A DNA stretch of 64,000 bases, taken from Desulforegulaceae bacterium. GTDB lineage: Bacteria; Desulfobacterota; Desulfobacteria; Desulfobacterales; JACKCP01. Below, piece by piece: positions 8,880 to 16,994 of the stretch; position 1 is the first letter of the stretch; each line of letters starts with the position of its first letter. The position numbers were made by a program, and so were the translations under genes. The notes below the pieces were generated by a model. It had not been told where the DNA came from, ran no database searches, and was given only the letters and a program-made list of their open reading frames with translations. The DNA is taken from the NCBI GenBank assembly GCA_034006035.1, contig JAVETN010000002.1:1-64000 (forward strand). The letters run 5' to 3'.

Positions 8880-9406
8880 AAAATATAATTGAAAATATAA
8901 AAATAATTAAAGACGATATCACTAAAATTAAAGCTGATGCAATTGTCAATGCAGCAAACAATTCTCTTCTTGGGGGAGGCGGAGTTGACGGAGCAATTCA
9001 TAAAGCAGCCGGCCCCATGCTTTTGGAAGAATGTAGAAAACTTGGGGGTTGCAAAACAGGAGAGGCAAAAATTACTCAGGCTTTTAATATAAAAACAGCA
9101 GATTACATAATCCACACACCAGGCCCTGTTTATAAAAACCAGAAAAATGACCCAATCCTTCTTGAAAACTCTTATAAAAACTCCCTTTTAATTGCTCTTT
9201 CAAAAAAACTAAATTCCATTGCTTTTCCTGCAATAAGCTGCGGGGTCTATGGTTATCCCCCTGAAAAAGCCGCTTCAATTGCAATCAAAACCTCAGCTGA
9301 GTTTTTAGAAAAAAACAATTTCCCAAAAACTATTATTTTTGTTCTTTTTTCAGATGAACTTAAAAAAATATATACAAAGAAATTAAATCTTTTAGTGACC
9401 ACTTAG
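8876..9406 (+). CDS. Macro-domain protein, probable O-acetyl-ADP-ribose or ADP-ribose hydrolase
   Basis: 176 residues forming one macro domain. The family motifs are complete: DAIVNAANNSLLGGGGVDGA (about 20-39), the Asn and Asp that contact ADP-ribose, and AISCGVYGYPPEKAA near 120-134 for the phosphates. Close relatives of the MacroD/YmdB type remove acetyl from O-acetyl-ADP-ribose or mono-ADP-ribose from protein Asp and Glu. It starts inside the stop codon of the LpoA-like gene, so the two are co-translated, but no ADP-ribosyltransferase or NAD-dependent deacetylase gene is nearby. The physiological substrate cannot be read from the context. Confidence 0.92.
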   Translation: MKNIIENIKIIKDDITKIKADAIVNAANNSLLGGGGVDGAIHKAAGPMLLEECRKLGGCKTGEAKITQAFNIKTADYIIHTPGPVYKNQKNDPILLENSYKNSLLIALSKKLNSIAFPAISCGVYGYPPEKAASIAIKTSAEFLEKNNFPKTIIFVLFSDELKKIYTKKLNLLVTT

Positions 9407-9630
9407 AAACTAACACAAAGCTAAGTTTTTCAGATATTGATTAAGTAATTTAAATTTAACAATTTTTAATAACCTTTAATAATCAAAGCTAAGTTCTTAA
9501 CACTTGAAATGATTTTACTTGAATTTGGTATTCAACTTAGATAAATTGTTATTTCTTTAGTTTAACCTAAACTGAATAATCATATTTTTAAATTAAAAAC
9601 ACTGGTTTGTTTAAAAAGGCAGGTAAAGAA

Positions 9631-10230
9631 ATGGTTAAGTTGAATCCAGAGCTTTTTTTAGCTCAAGGAGCTCACAAAAAATGCTATATTCATCCCCATG
9701 ATAACAACCTATGTATTAAATTGCCCAAAAAAAACCATATTCAGGATGTGGTTAAGGAAGTAAACTATTACAAACACATCAATAAAACAAACTCAGGCAA
9801 AAACTTTATATCCAGCTACAAAGACACTATTGAAACAAATCTTGGCAAAGGTTATGTTTTTGAACTTGTAAAAAATTACGATGGAACAATTTCCAATTCA
9901 CTTGAGTTTTATTTAAAAAACTTAAATAAATATATAAAAAAAATTCCCTATTTTAGGCAGGCTTTTTTGGAAATGAAAGAAAGCCTCATCAAAGAAAATA
10001 TAATTACAAGAAATTTAAAAGAGCGAAACATACTTGTCCAAAAAATTTCAAAAGATAAAATCAAATTTGTTATTATTGATGATATTGGCCCAACAGAATT
10101 TATTCCTCTTGTTCTTTATTTCAGGCCTTTAGCTCAAAATAAAATTTTAAGAAAAATTTCTAGATTTAAAAATAATTTAACAGCAAAATATGAAAAACTC
10201 AAAGATTATCCAGCAGATTCAAGATACTGA
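9631..10230 (+). CDS. YrbL-like (PhoP regulatory network) kinase-fold protein
   Basis: 199 residues from the ATG at 9631; an in-frame TTG eight codons earlier is possible but has no better ribosome binding site. The opening (GAHKKCYIHPHDNNLCIKLP) and the later part (NLKERNILVQ, FVIIDDIG) match the YrbL family, which is related to small-molecule kinases: the Lys of CIKLP stands where the ATP Lys would be, and the DDIG where the metal-binding Asp would be. Family members often lie near lipopolysaccharide genes. Here it converges on msbA and overlaps it by 25 bases. The substrate is unknown. Confidence 0.65.
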   Translation: MVKLNPELFLAQGAHKKCYIHPHDNNLCIKLPKKNHIQDVVKEVNYYKHINKTNSGKNFISSYKDTIETNLGKGYVFELVKNYDGTISNSLEFYLKNLNKYIKKIPYFRQAFLEMKESLIKENIITRNLKERNILVQKISKDKIKFVIIDDIGPTEFIPLVLYFRPLAQNKILRKISRFKNNLTAKYEKLKDYPADSRY

Positions 10231-11963
10231 AGCTCATATAAAACTTTGTAAGGACCATTGTTTTTGATAAGCTCAAGATGAGTCCCAGTTTCTTTTATTT
10301 CACCATTTTCTATAACTACTATTCTGTCTGCATTGGATATGGTAGAAAGTCTATGGGCTATCATAAATGTTGTTCTGCCTTTCATAAGATTTTCAAGAGC
10401 TTTTTGAACTATTTTTTCAGCATTTGTATCAAGTGCTGAAGTTGCTTCATCAAGAACCAAAATAGGAGCATCTTTAACAAGAGCCCTTGCAATACAAAGC
10501 CTTTGTTTCTGCCCTCCTGAAAGCCTGTTCCCAAATTCTCCAATAACAGTATCAAAACCTTCTGGAAAATCCATTATAAAATCATAGGCATAGGCAGATT
10601 TTGCAGCCAGAACAACATCTTCAAAACTAGCATCAGCTTTACCGTATGCAATATTGCTGTATACAGTATCATTAAACAAAATAGGCTCCTGAGTTACAAA
10701 AGCGACTTGATCCCTTAAATTGGAAAGCTTGATCTTTTTTACATCAATATCATCAATTAAAACTTTCCCTTTTGTTGGATCAAAAAACCTTGGAATAAGA
10801 TTAACCAATGAAGTTTTACCTCCACCGCTCATCCCAACAAGGGCAATTATTTCTCCTTTGTTTGCTTCAAGATTTATATTTTTAAGAATATATTCATCTG
10901 ATCCCTTATATTTGAACCAAACATTTTCCATTTTTACAAAATGGGATTTTTTTTCAATTGTAACAGCATCTAAAGCTTCTGTAAGATCGGATTTTCTTTC
11001 AATTATATCATAAACCCTGTCAACAGCTGAAAGACCCTGTTGAACTGCATTATTAAGCTTTGATATTTTTTTAACAGGATCATAAAGCATAATTACAGAT
11101 GCAAGAAAAGATATAAAAGTTCCTGTTGTATACACACCTGAAATAACCCTTGAACCCCCATACCAGATAATAAAGGCAACACCTGTTCCTGCAAGAACTT
11201 CCATCACTGGAGATGAAAGAGCTTTTACAATTGCATTTTTTATTTCCATTTTAAAAATAAGTGATGTTTTTTCATAAAACCTTTCCTTTTCATAGTTTTC
11301 CATGGAAAAGGCCTTGATTATTTTGGCTCCCACAATAGTTTCATGGGCAAAGGAATTCATTTCAGCCATTGCCTCCTGACAGCCTGTGGAAACTTTTCTT
11401 ACCTTTCTTCCAAAATAAATTATTGGATAAAAAGCAAGGGGAAGAATTAAAATTGCAAAAAGAGCAAGGCTCCAAATTTGATAAAAAATAACTCCTATGA
11501 GAAAACAAATTGTAAAAAAGTCTCTCAAAGTTGATGTTATTGTGGTGGATACCATACTTTTGATTATATTTACGTCATTGGAAAGCCTTGACATAAGCTC
11601 TCCTGTTTTTTCACCTTCAAAAAAAGAAAGGGGGAGATCCTGAATTTTTGAATAAAGGCTATCTCTTATTTTTCTGATAATAACCTGCCCTATATAATTT
11701 AAAAAATATTCTTGCCCATAAAGTCCAATCCCCCTTAATAAATAAATAAACAATACAGCAAAGGGTAAGAGTTTAAGCATATCTTCTTTTTTATTTATGA
11801 ACACATCGTCTAAAACAGGTTTGATCACATAGGCTGAAGCAGCAGTTGAAGCTGAAACCATCAGCATACATACAATAGCAAACAAAAGATGAACCCATTT
11901 ACTTTTAAGGTACCCTGCAATTTCTTTGTGTCTTTGTCTTATTTCAAATTTTTTAAAAAACAT
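10206..11963 (-). CDS. msbA: Lipid A exporter-type ABC transporter (transmembrane plus ATPase)
   Basis: MsbA flips lipid A-core across the inner membrane. About 585 residues: a six-helix exporter domain (about 20-300) followed by an ATPase with Walker A GMSGGGKTS, signature LSGGQKQRLCIARAL, Walker B LVLDEATSAL and the H-loop MIAHRLSTI. I start at the ATG at 11963; a TTG three codons earlier is possible. It is the last gene of the lipid A cluster, 158 bases after lpxB, which supports MsbA over a peptide or drug exporter. Its stop overlaps the convergent YrbL-like gene by 25 bases. Confidence 0.88.
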   Translation of the reverse strand: MFFKKFEIRQRHKEIAGYLKSKWVHLLFAIVCMLMVSASTAASAYVIKPVLDDVFINKKEDMLKLLPFAVLFIYLLRGIGLYGQEYFLNYIGQVIIRKIRDSLYSKIQDLPLSFFEGEKTGELMSRLSNDVNIIKSMVSTTITSTLRDFFTICFLIGVIFYQIWSLALFAILILPLAFYPIIYFGRKVRKVSTGCQEAMAEMNSFAHETIVGAKIIKAFSMENYEKERFYEKTSLIFKMEIKNAIVKALSSPVMEVLAGTGVAFIIWYGGSRVISGVYTTGTFISFLASVIMLYDPVKKISKLNNAVQQGLSAVDRVYDIIERKSDLTEALDAVTIEKKSHFVKMENVWFKYKGSDEYILKNINLEANKGEIIALVGMSGGGKTSLVNLIPRFFDPTKGKVLIDDIDVKKIKLSNLRDQVAFVTQEPILFNDTVYSNIAYGKADASFEDVVLAAKSAYAYDFIMDFPEGFDTVIGEFGNRLSGGQKQRLCIARALVKDAPILVLDEATSALDTNAEKIVQKALENLMKGRTTFMIAHRLSTISNADRIVVIENGEIKETGTHLELIKNNGPYKVLYELQYLESAG

Positions 11964-12121
11964 AAAAATCAATCTCTAGTTTAATTAATCTAGTTTTTTC
12001 TCCAGCAAAACCAATTAATCGTAAATTGATCTGGCTTTACTTTTCAAGTTTATAAATTTACCAATGTCGCTTGGATTATTATCAGATACTTTCACAAAAA
12101 TTACAAATTTCTAATCTTTTC

Positions 12122-13276
12122 TTAATTATCTGCCATTTCAATGGCTATTCTAGAAGTTCTTTCTGCCACTCCTTTATTTCCAAGCATGGATTTGACTTCT
12201 TTTAAATCCTTTATCATTTTTTCATAAGCATCTTTTTCTTTGAGATAATAAACCACTGCGTTTTTAAGTTTTTTTGGTGTGGCAGCTCCTTGAATAAATT
12301 CAGGAATAACTTCCCTCCCAGCTATTATTGAAGCTAGTCCTATATAGGGAGTTTTTACAAGAAGTTTTCCTGAAAAATATGTAATCAGAGACACCTTGTA
12401 CATTATAAGCATGGGAACTCCTGATACAGCTGCTTCAAGAGTTACTGTTCCAGATGCTGCAATTAGAAAGTCTGATTTTTCAAATACATTGTAAACGCTT
12501 TCTGTTTCAACCTCTATATCAATTAAATTTTCATAGGTTTTTACAAGGGAATAAAAAAAGGTCTCCTCACCTTTGCATGCAAAGGAAACAACAAACTTTA
12601 CTCTTTCAAATTCCTTTGAAATCTCCAAAGCAGATTCAAGGATTGTTTCAAGATGTTTCCTGACCTCGCCTTTTCTTGAGCCAGGCAAAAGACCGACAAT
12701 AGGAAAAGTAGAAATTTTTGAAAAATCCCTGATTTTTTTTGAAGGAATTTCATAATCAAGAAGAGGATTTCCAACAAAAGTAGAAGGAATATTAAATTCA
12801 TTATAAATTTTTTTTTCAAAGGGAAAAATCAAAGAAACATGATCTGTAAATTTTTTAATTTTTTCTATTCTCTTGAAATTCCATGCCCAGAACTTAGGGC
12901 TTATATAGTATAAAACTTTTATATTATGCTTTTTTGCAAACTCAGCAAGCCTTAAATTAAAACCCGGGTAATCAATAAGAATTAAAAGGTCTGGTTTTAA
13001 ATCCTTAACAGCATTCTGAGCCATTTTTTTTGCAGCAGAAATTGTTTTTAAATTTGCTAAAACATCTGTTATTCCCATAAAAGAAAGATCTTCCGACTTT
13101 AAAAAAGCTGAAAAACCTTGCCTTCTCATTTGTTTTCCGCCAATTCCAAAAACATTCAATTCAGGTCTTAATTTAAAAAGCTCTGAAACAAGATATGAAC
13201 CGTGAAGATCTCCAGAGGATTCTCCGCAAACAATCATGATTTTTTTTGGTTTTAAAGAATTTTTAATTTCACTCAA
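12122..13276 (-). CDS. lpxB: Lipid-A-disaccharide synthase
   Basis: LpxB joins UDP-diacylglucosamine to lipid X in lipid A synthesis at the inner membrane. 384 residues, the usual length. Family motifs are present: CGESSGDLHGSYL (about 17-29), the DYPGFNLRLA motif near 102-111, SPKFWAWNFKRI and the C-terminal-half nucleotide-binding AASGTVTLEAA. Its start overlaps the stop of lpxI by 8 bases, which links the enzyme that makes lipid X directly to the one that uses it. Confidence 0.96.
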   Translation of the reverse strand: MSEIKNSLKPKKIMIVCGESSGDLHGSYLVSELFKLRPELNVFGIGGKQMRRQGFSAFLKSEDLSFMGITDVLANLKTISAAKKMAQNAVKDLKPDLLILIDYPGFNLRLAEFAKKHNIKVLYYISPKFWAWNFKRIEKIKKFTDHVSLIFPFEKKIYNEFNIPSTFVGNPLLDYEIPSKKIRDFSKISTFPIVGLLPGSRKGEVRKHLETILESALEISKEFERVKFVVSFACKGEETFFYSLVKTYENLIDIEVETESVYNVFEKSDFLIAASGTVTLEAAVSGVPMLIMYKVSLITYFSGKLLVKTPYIGLASIIAGREVIPEFIQGAATPKKLKNAVVYYLKEKDAYEKMIKDLKEVKSMLGNKGVAERTSRIAIEMADN

Positions 13277-14105
13277 ATTTGAGCTCCTTTAAAAAAAGAT
13301 CATCAATTCCAAGAACAGAAATTTTATTTTCATCAGCAAGAGAAATCAGTTCATCAAGATTTATTACATTGGTTTTTTCAGCTTCAACAGCAAGAACATC
13401 AAGGCCAAACTTTTTCATCTGGATAATTGTTTCAGGACCAATGGCTGGAATATCCAACCTTAAATCCTGGTTTGGTTTGGAGGTTTTAACAACAACTCCT
13501 CCTCCATGGGAAAGAGTTCCTCCTCTTTTTATGGCTTCATCAGTTCCCTCAACAGCTTCAACAGCAACAATACTTCCTCCTGAAACTACCACAGTTTGAC
13601 CTATGTCAAGAAATCCTATTGCTTTTGCAGCCTCATAGCCCAATTTTATATCATTTAAGTCTTCTTTAGATGGATTTTTTTTTGTCCAGAGTCCTCTTTT
13701 TGACAAAAATTCAGGTACTAATTTTGAAGAACTGCAAACTTTTATCCCATGATTTTCCATTATTGATGAAAAAGCTCTTAAAACATTATCATCATGGGTG
13801 GTTTTTAGTTTTGCAACAGCTTTTAAAGCAAGGATATCAGGACGAACATCAAAAAAAAGCCTGGTCTTTTTAACCCCGCCAAGCAAAACTACTTCATCAA
13901 CAAGATTTTTTTTAAAAAAATTTATTATTTTTTTTATCTGACCTACATAAATCCAGATAAATTTATCTGCAACTTGTTCTATTTCTGGGGAAGCCTCATT
14001 TTTAAAGCCAGCAACAAAAACATCCAAACCTTCTTTTTTAGCTTTTTTTAAAAAAGCTAAAGGGAAATCTCCATTTCCTGCAATAAGACCTATCTTTTTA
14101 TTCAC
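13269..14105 (-). CDS. lpxI: UDP-2,3-diacylglucosamine pyrophosphatase, LpxI type
   Basis: LpxI (formerly DUF1009) cleaves UDP-diacylglucosamine to lipid X and is unrelated to LpxH. The 278 residues open with KIGLIAGNGDFPLAFLKKAK, contain TTHDDNVLRA and GGTLSHGGGVVVKTSKPNQD, and end with the family region DLRLDIPAIGPETI that holds the catalytic Asp. Position between lpxA and lpxB is the standard one in alpha- and deltaproteobacteria. Nine bases separate it from lpxA and it overlaps lpxB by eight. Confidence 0.95.
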   Translation of the reverse strand: MNKKIGLIAGNGDFPLAFLKKAKKEGLDVFVAGFKNEASPEIEQVADKFIWIYVGQIKKIINFFKKNLVDEVVLLGGVKKTRLFFDVRPDILALKAVAKLKTTHDDNVLRAFSSIMENHGIKVCSSSKLVPEFLSKRGLWTKKNPSKEDLNDIKLGYEAAKAIGFLDIGQTVVVSGGSIVAVEAVEGTDEAIKRGGTLSHGGGVVVKTSKPNQDLRLDIPAIGPETIIQMKKFGLDVLAVEAEKTNVINLDELISLADENKISVLGIDDLFLKELKFE

Positions 14106-14114
14106 TTATCCACT

Positions 14115-14888
14115 CTATCTTGTAATTCCCCGGACGGATTTTTCTATAAAAGTTAAAAACTCTAATACCTCAGGGGTGAGTTCAACTTCTTTTTTTGCTT
14201 TTTCAAGCCCCTGACTTATTGTAAGATCCGTCCTGAAGATAAATTTATAAGCTCTTTTAAGCTGGGTAAGAGACTCATTTGTAAACCCTCTTCTTTCAAG
14301 CCCTATTTTATTAAGCCCATGAAGAGCAGCTCTGTCGCCTGAAGCAATTACAAAGGGAGGAATATCTTTTACAATGGCTGATTTTCCGCCAATGTAACAA
14401 TGCCTGCCAAGGTTAACAAATTGATGTACTGCGGCAAAGCCTCCAAGAATAACATAATCGCCCACAATAACATGCCCTGCAAGGGTTGCGTTGTTAGACA
14501 TTATTACATTGTTTCCGGTTTTGCAGTCATGGGCCACATGGGTATAAGACATTAAAAGATTGTTTTCTCCAACCTCAGTTATTCCCCCACCTTCGCCAGT
14601 TCCCCTGTTTAATGTAGCAAATTCTCTTATAACAGTCTTTTTACCCACTTTGAGAAAAGATTTTTCTCCCCTGAACTTAAGATCCTGGGGAATTGAACCA
14701 ACAGAGGCAAAAGGAAAAATATGGCAGCCTGAGCCTAGCTCAGTATACTGATGAACCATAGCATGGGAACCTATTACACACCCTGAGTCTATCTTTACAT
14801 CTGAATCTACTATGGCATAAGGCCCTATTTCCACATCCTCTGAAATTTGAGCACCTTTTTTTATAATTGCTGTTGGATGAATCTTCAT
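14115..14888 (-). CDS. lpxA: UDP-N-acetylglucosamine acyltransferase
   Basis: LpxA carries out the first step of lipid A synthesis, adding a 3-hydroxyacyl chain to UDP-GlcNAc. The 257 residues form a left-handed beta helix of hexapeptide repeats (IHPTAIIKKGAQISEDVEIG and on). The catalytic His region SYTHVAHDCKTGNN and the conserved GGFAAVHQFVNLGRHCYIG are present. It overlaps fabZ by four bases (ATGA). Confidence 0.97.
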   Translation of the reverse strand: MKIHPTAIIKKGAQISEDVEIGPYAIVDSDVKIDSGCVIGSHAMVHQYTELGSGCHIFPFASVGSIPQDLKFRGEKSFLKVGKKTVIREFATLNRGTGEGGGITEVGENNLLMSYTHVAHDCKTGNNVIMSNNATLAGHVIVGDYVILGGFAAVHQFVNLGRHCYIGGKSAIVKDIPPFVIASGDRAALHGLNKIGLERRGFTNESLTQLKRAYKFIFRTDLTISQGLEKAKKEVELTPEVLEFLTFIEKSVRGITR

Positions 14889-15334
14889 TTGGTCCCTTTC
14901 TCCATTACAGCCATAAATTCAGCCTGACATACCTTTGTATCATAAACATGACATTCTCCCCTAACCTTGAATGCATTTAATTTTTTCTTAAGAATTTCCA
15001 TTTCAATTATTAATTGATCCCCTGGAATCACAGGCTTTCTAAATCTGGCGTTATCTATTCCGCCCAAATAAAAAAAATCATCTGGATTTCCAAATGATTG
15101 ATTAACAAGAATAGCACCGGCCTGGGCCATGGCTTCTAAAATCATTACTCCGGGCATCACAGGTTTTTCCGGAAAATGTCCCTGGAAATATGGTTCATTA
15201 AAAGTTACATTTTTAATAGCTTTAATTGTCTTACCAGGATCAATTTCAACAACTTTGTCTATCATCAAAAAAGGATACCTGTGAACCATTATCCTGAGAA
15301 TTTCGTCTATATTTAGTGTTTTTTCATTTTGCAT
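14885..15334 (-). CDS. fabZ: (3R)-hydroxyacyl-ACP dehydratase
   Basis: FabZ dehydrates 3-hydroxyacyl-ACP in fatty acid elongation and competes with LpxA/LpxD for the same substrate, which explains its place between their genes. 149 residues in a hot-dog fold. The catalytic His lies in [16 protein letters not shown] and the Glu in [10 protein letters not shown]. Only one base lies between the lpxD stop and the fabZ start; the lpxA start overlaps its end. Confidence 0.97.
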   Translation of the reverse strand: MQNEKTLNIDEILRIMVHRYPFLMIDKVVEIDPGKTIKAIKNVTFNEPYFQGHFPEKPVMPGVMILEAMAQAGAILVNQSFGNPDDFFYLGGIDNARFRKPVIPGDQLIIEMEILKKKLNAFKVRGECHVYDTKVCQAEFMAVMEKGTK

Positions 15335-15335
15335 T

Positions 15336-16385
15336 TTACTTTTTTTCTATATTCTTAACCCGTTTTTCAATAAGAGAAACTTTTCTTCTCAACTCCGGAA
15401 GCCTTGTCAGTATTTTAGAAACTTTAAGCCATAGTTTATGGGGCATTTCAGGGATTCCAGAAACCACACTCCCGCTTTTTATATTTCCTGTTACACCTGT
15501 CATAGGTCCTATTATCACAAAATCTTCTATTTTAAGATGCCCTGAAATTCCGGCTTTTCCAGCAATTATACAATTTTTTCCAATTTTGGTACTTCCTGCC
15601 ACTCCTGACTGGGCAATTAAAATAGTATTATCTCCAACTTCAACATTATGTGCTAAATGAACCTGGTTGTCAGTTTTTACAGATTTCCCAATCACAGTAT
15701 TACCAAAAGTTCCCCGATCTATTGTATTGGAAGCTCCTATTTCCACATCATCTTTTATTATCACTTTTCCAAGATGATTGATCTTTACCCAAGAACCTGA
15801 ATCCGGAGCAAAACCAAACCCATCACTTCCAATAACAGTTCCGGAATGGATTATCACCCTTTTGCCTATTTCGCAGTCTGAATAAATTGTAACCCCTGAA
15901 TATATTCTTGACCCATTGTCAATTAAAACATTATCGCCAATGGTTGTATTTGGATAAATATAAACATCGTCACCAAGAACTACATTATCACCTATGACAC
16001 AGCCAGGACCTAGATAAACCCTTTTACCAAAGGAAAAACGCCTGCCTATGGACACACTTGGATGAATCATCTCTTCCTTGGTTTCCAAAGGATGAAAAAG
16101 AGAAATTATTTTTGCAAAAGCAGAATAGGGATTATTGTGCACAAGAAAATTAAGATCTTTAAAGTCAGGAACTTTTGTGACTATAAAAGCCTTTGACATG
16201 GACAGGGGAATTTTTTGTATATATTCTTCTGTCCTTGCCAGGCAAATGTCTTTTGAAGTTGCAGTTTCAAAAGGAGACACTCCTGAAATTTCAAGACTTT
16301 TATCTCCGTATACTTCTCCACCGGTAAAATCTGCCAATTGTTGAAGAGAGTATTGTTTATTCATTGATTCAAAACTGTTTGTCAT
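15336..16385 (-). CDS. lpxD: UDP-3-O-(3-hydroxyacyl)glucosamine N-acyltransferase
   Basis: LpxD adds the second hydroxyacyl chain in lipid A synthesis. 349 residues: an N-terminal uridine-binding domain (about 8-100) followed by hexapeptide repeats (VIGDNVVLGDDVYIYPNTTI). The catalytic His is in NQVHLAHNVEVGDNT. Two starts are possible, at 16385 (overlapping skp by 17 bases) and at 16364 (no overlap); neither has a strong ribosome binding site. Gene order skp-lpxD-fabZ-lpxA is the classical one. Confidence 0.96.
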   Translation of the reverse strand: MTNSFESMNKQYSLQQLADFTGGEVYGDKSLEISGVSPFETATSKDICLARTEEYIQKIPLSMSKAFIVTKVPDFKDLNFLVHNNPYSAFAKIISLFHPLETKEEMIHPSVSIGRRFSFGKRVYLGPGCVIGDNVVLGDDVYIYPNTTIGDNVLIDNGSRIYSGVTIYSDCEIGKRVIIHSGTVIGSDGFGFAPDSGSWVKINHLGKVIIKDDVEIGASNTIDRGTFGNTVIGKSVKTDNQVHLAHNVEVGDNTILIAQSGVAGSTKIGKNCIIAGKAGISGHLKIEDFVIIGPMTGVTGNIKSGSVVSGIPEMPHKLWLKVSKILTRLPELRRKVSLIEKRVKNIEKK

Positions 16386-16890
16386 GAAGTTTTATAACTC
16401 TATCTGTGATATCCAGCTGGTCTGGAGAGTAAAGAACTGTACTTTGAGGAAGAATAAGAAGGAAATTTTCTTCTTTCCCAATCTTTTTTAAAATTTCATC
16501 AACCTGATCAAAAATTTTTTTTGTTTCTTCTCGTTCAGCTCTTTTAATTTCTTTTGCATACATTTCATCCATATCTTTGTAGTCATTTACCTGGATGCGA
16601 TACTCCCTTTGTTTTTCTCCCTGCTTTTCAGGTGACATAACAAAAGCTTCTCTTTCAAGCTGATCCCCAAGTTTTTTAATTTCACCAGCTTTTTCCTTTA
16701 GCTTTCCTTCAAGCTGAGTTTTTTTTGTATTAAGAATTTCTCTTATGTTTTGACCGCCCTTTGAGTTCACCATAAACTTCTGATAATCAAAAACACCTAT
16801 TTTTGCAATATCTGCTGCTCCTCCGATTCCAGAAAAAACAAATGACAAAATCGCCAGTGAAGCTAGAAAAAAAACTGCTGTTCTTTTCAT
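16369..16890 (-). CDS. skp: Skp/OmpH-like periplasmic chaperone
   Basis: Skp holds unfolded outer-membrane proteins in the periplasm and hands them to BamA. 173 residues with a signal peptide (FFLASLAILSFVFSGIGGAA), then a short beta part (IAKIGVFDYQKFM) and a long charged coiled coil (about 45-140), returning to a beta strand near the C-terminus (FLLILPQSTVLYS). The layout is that of Skp. It lies between bamA and lpxD, with a 104-base gap to bamA. Confidence 0.9.
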   Translation of the reverse strand: MKRTAVFFLASLAILSFVFSGIGGAADIAKIGVFDYQKFMVNSKGGQNIREILNTKKTQLEGKLKEKAGEIKKLGDQLEREAFVMSPEKQGEKQREYRIQVNDYKDMDEMYAKEIKRAEREETKKIFDQVDEILKKIGKEENFLLILPQSTVLYSPDQLDITDRVIKLHDKQF

Positions 16891-16950
16891 TTATTACCTC
16901 CGAGTACTTTTTTAGTTAAACCTCAATTGATGTATCTTTTATTGAGCATA

Positions 16951-16982
16951 TTTTCTTTATTAAAAATTTTCTTTATTAAAAA
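16951..16982. repeat. Perfect 2 x 16-bp tandem repeat behind bamA
   Basis: The 16-base unit TTTTCTTTATTAAAAA occurs twice in direct succession (16951-16966 and 16967-16982), 12 bases beyond the bamA stop codon and inside the 104-base bamA-skp gap. It has no strong hairpin and no coding sense. It may be a slippage product in AT-rich DNA or an AT-rich upstream element for a skp promoter. Confidence 0.8.
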
Positions 16983-16994
16983 ATCAGTTCATTA

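Noticed and set aside
16951-16982. Possible start of a CRISPR array
   Set aside because: Only two units in direct contact, no spacers and no cas genes; it is a simple tandem duplication.
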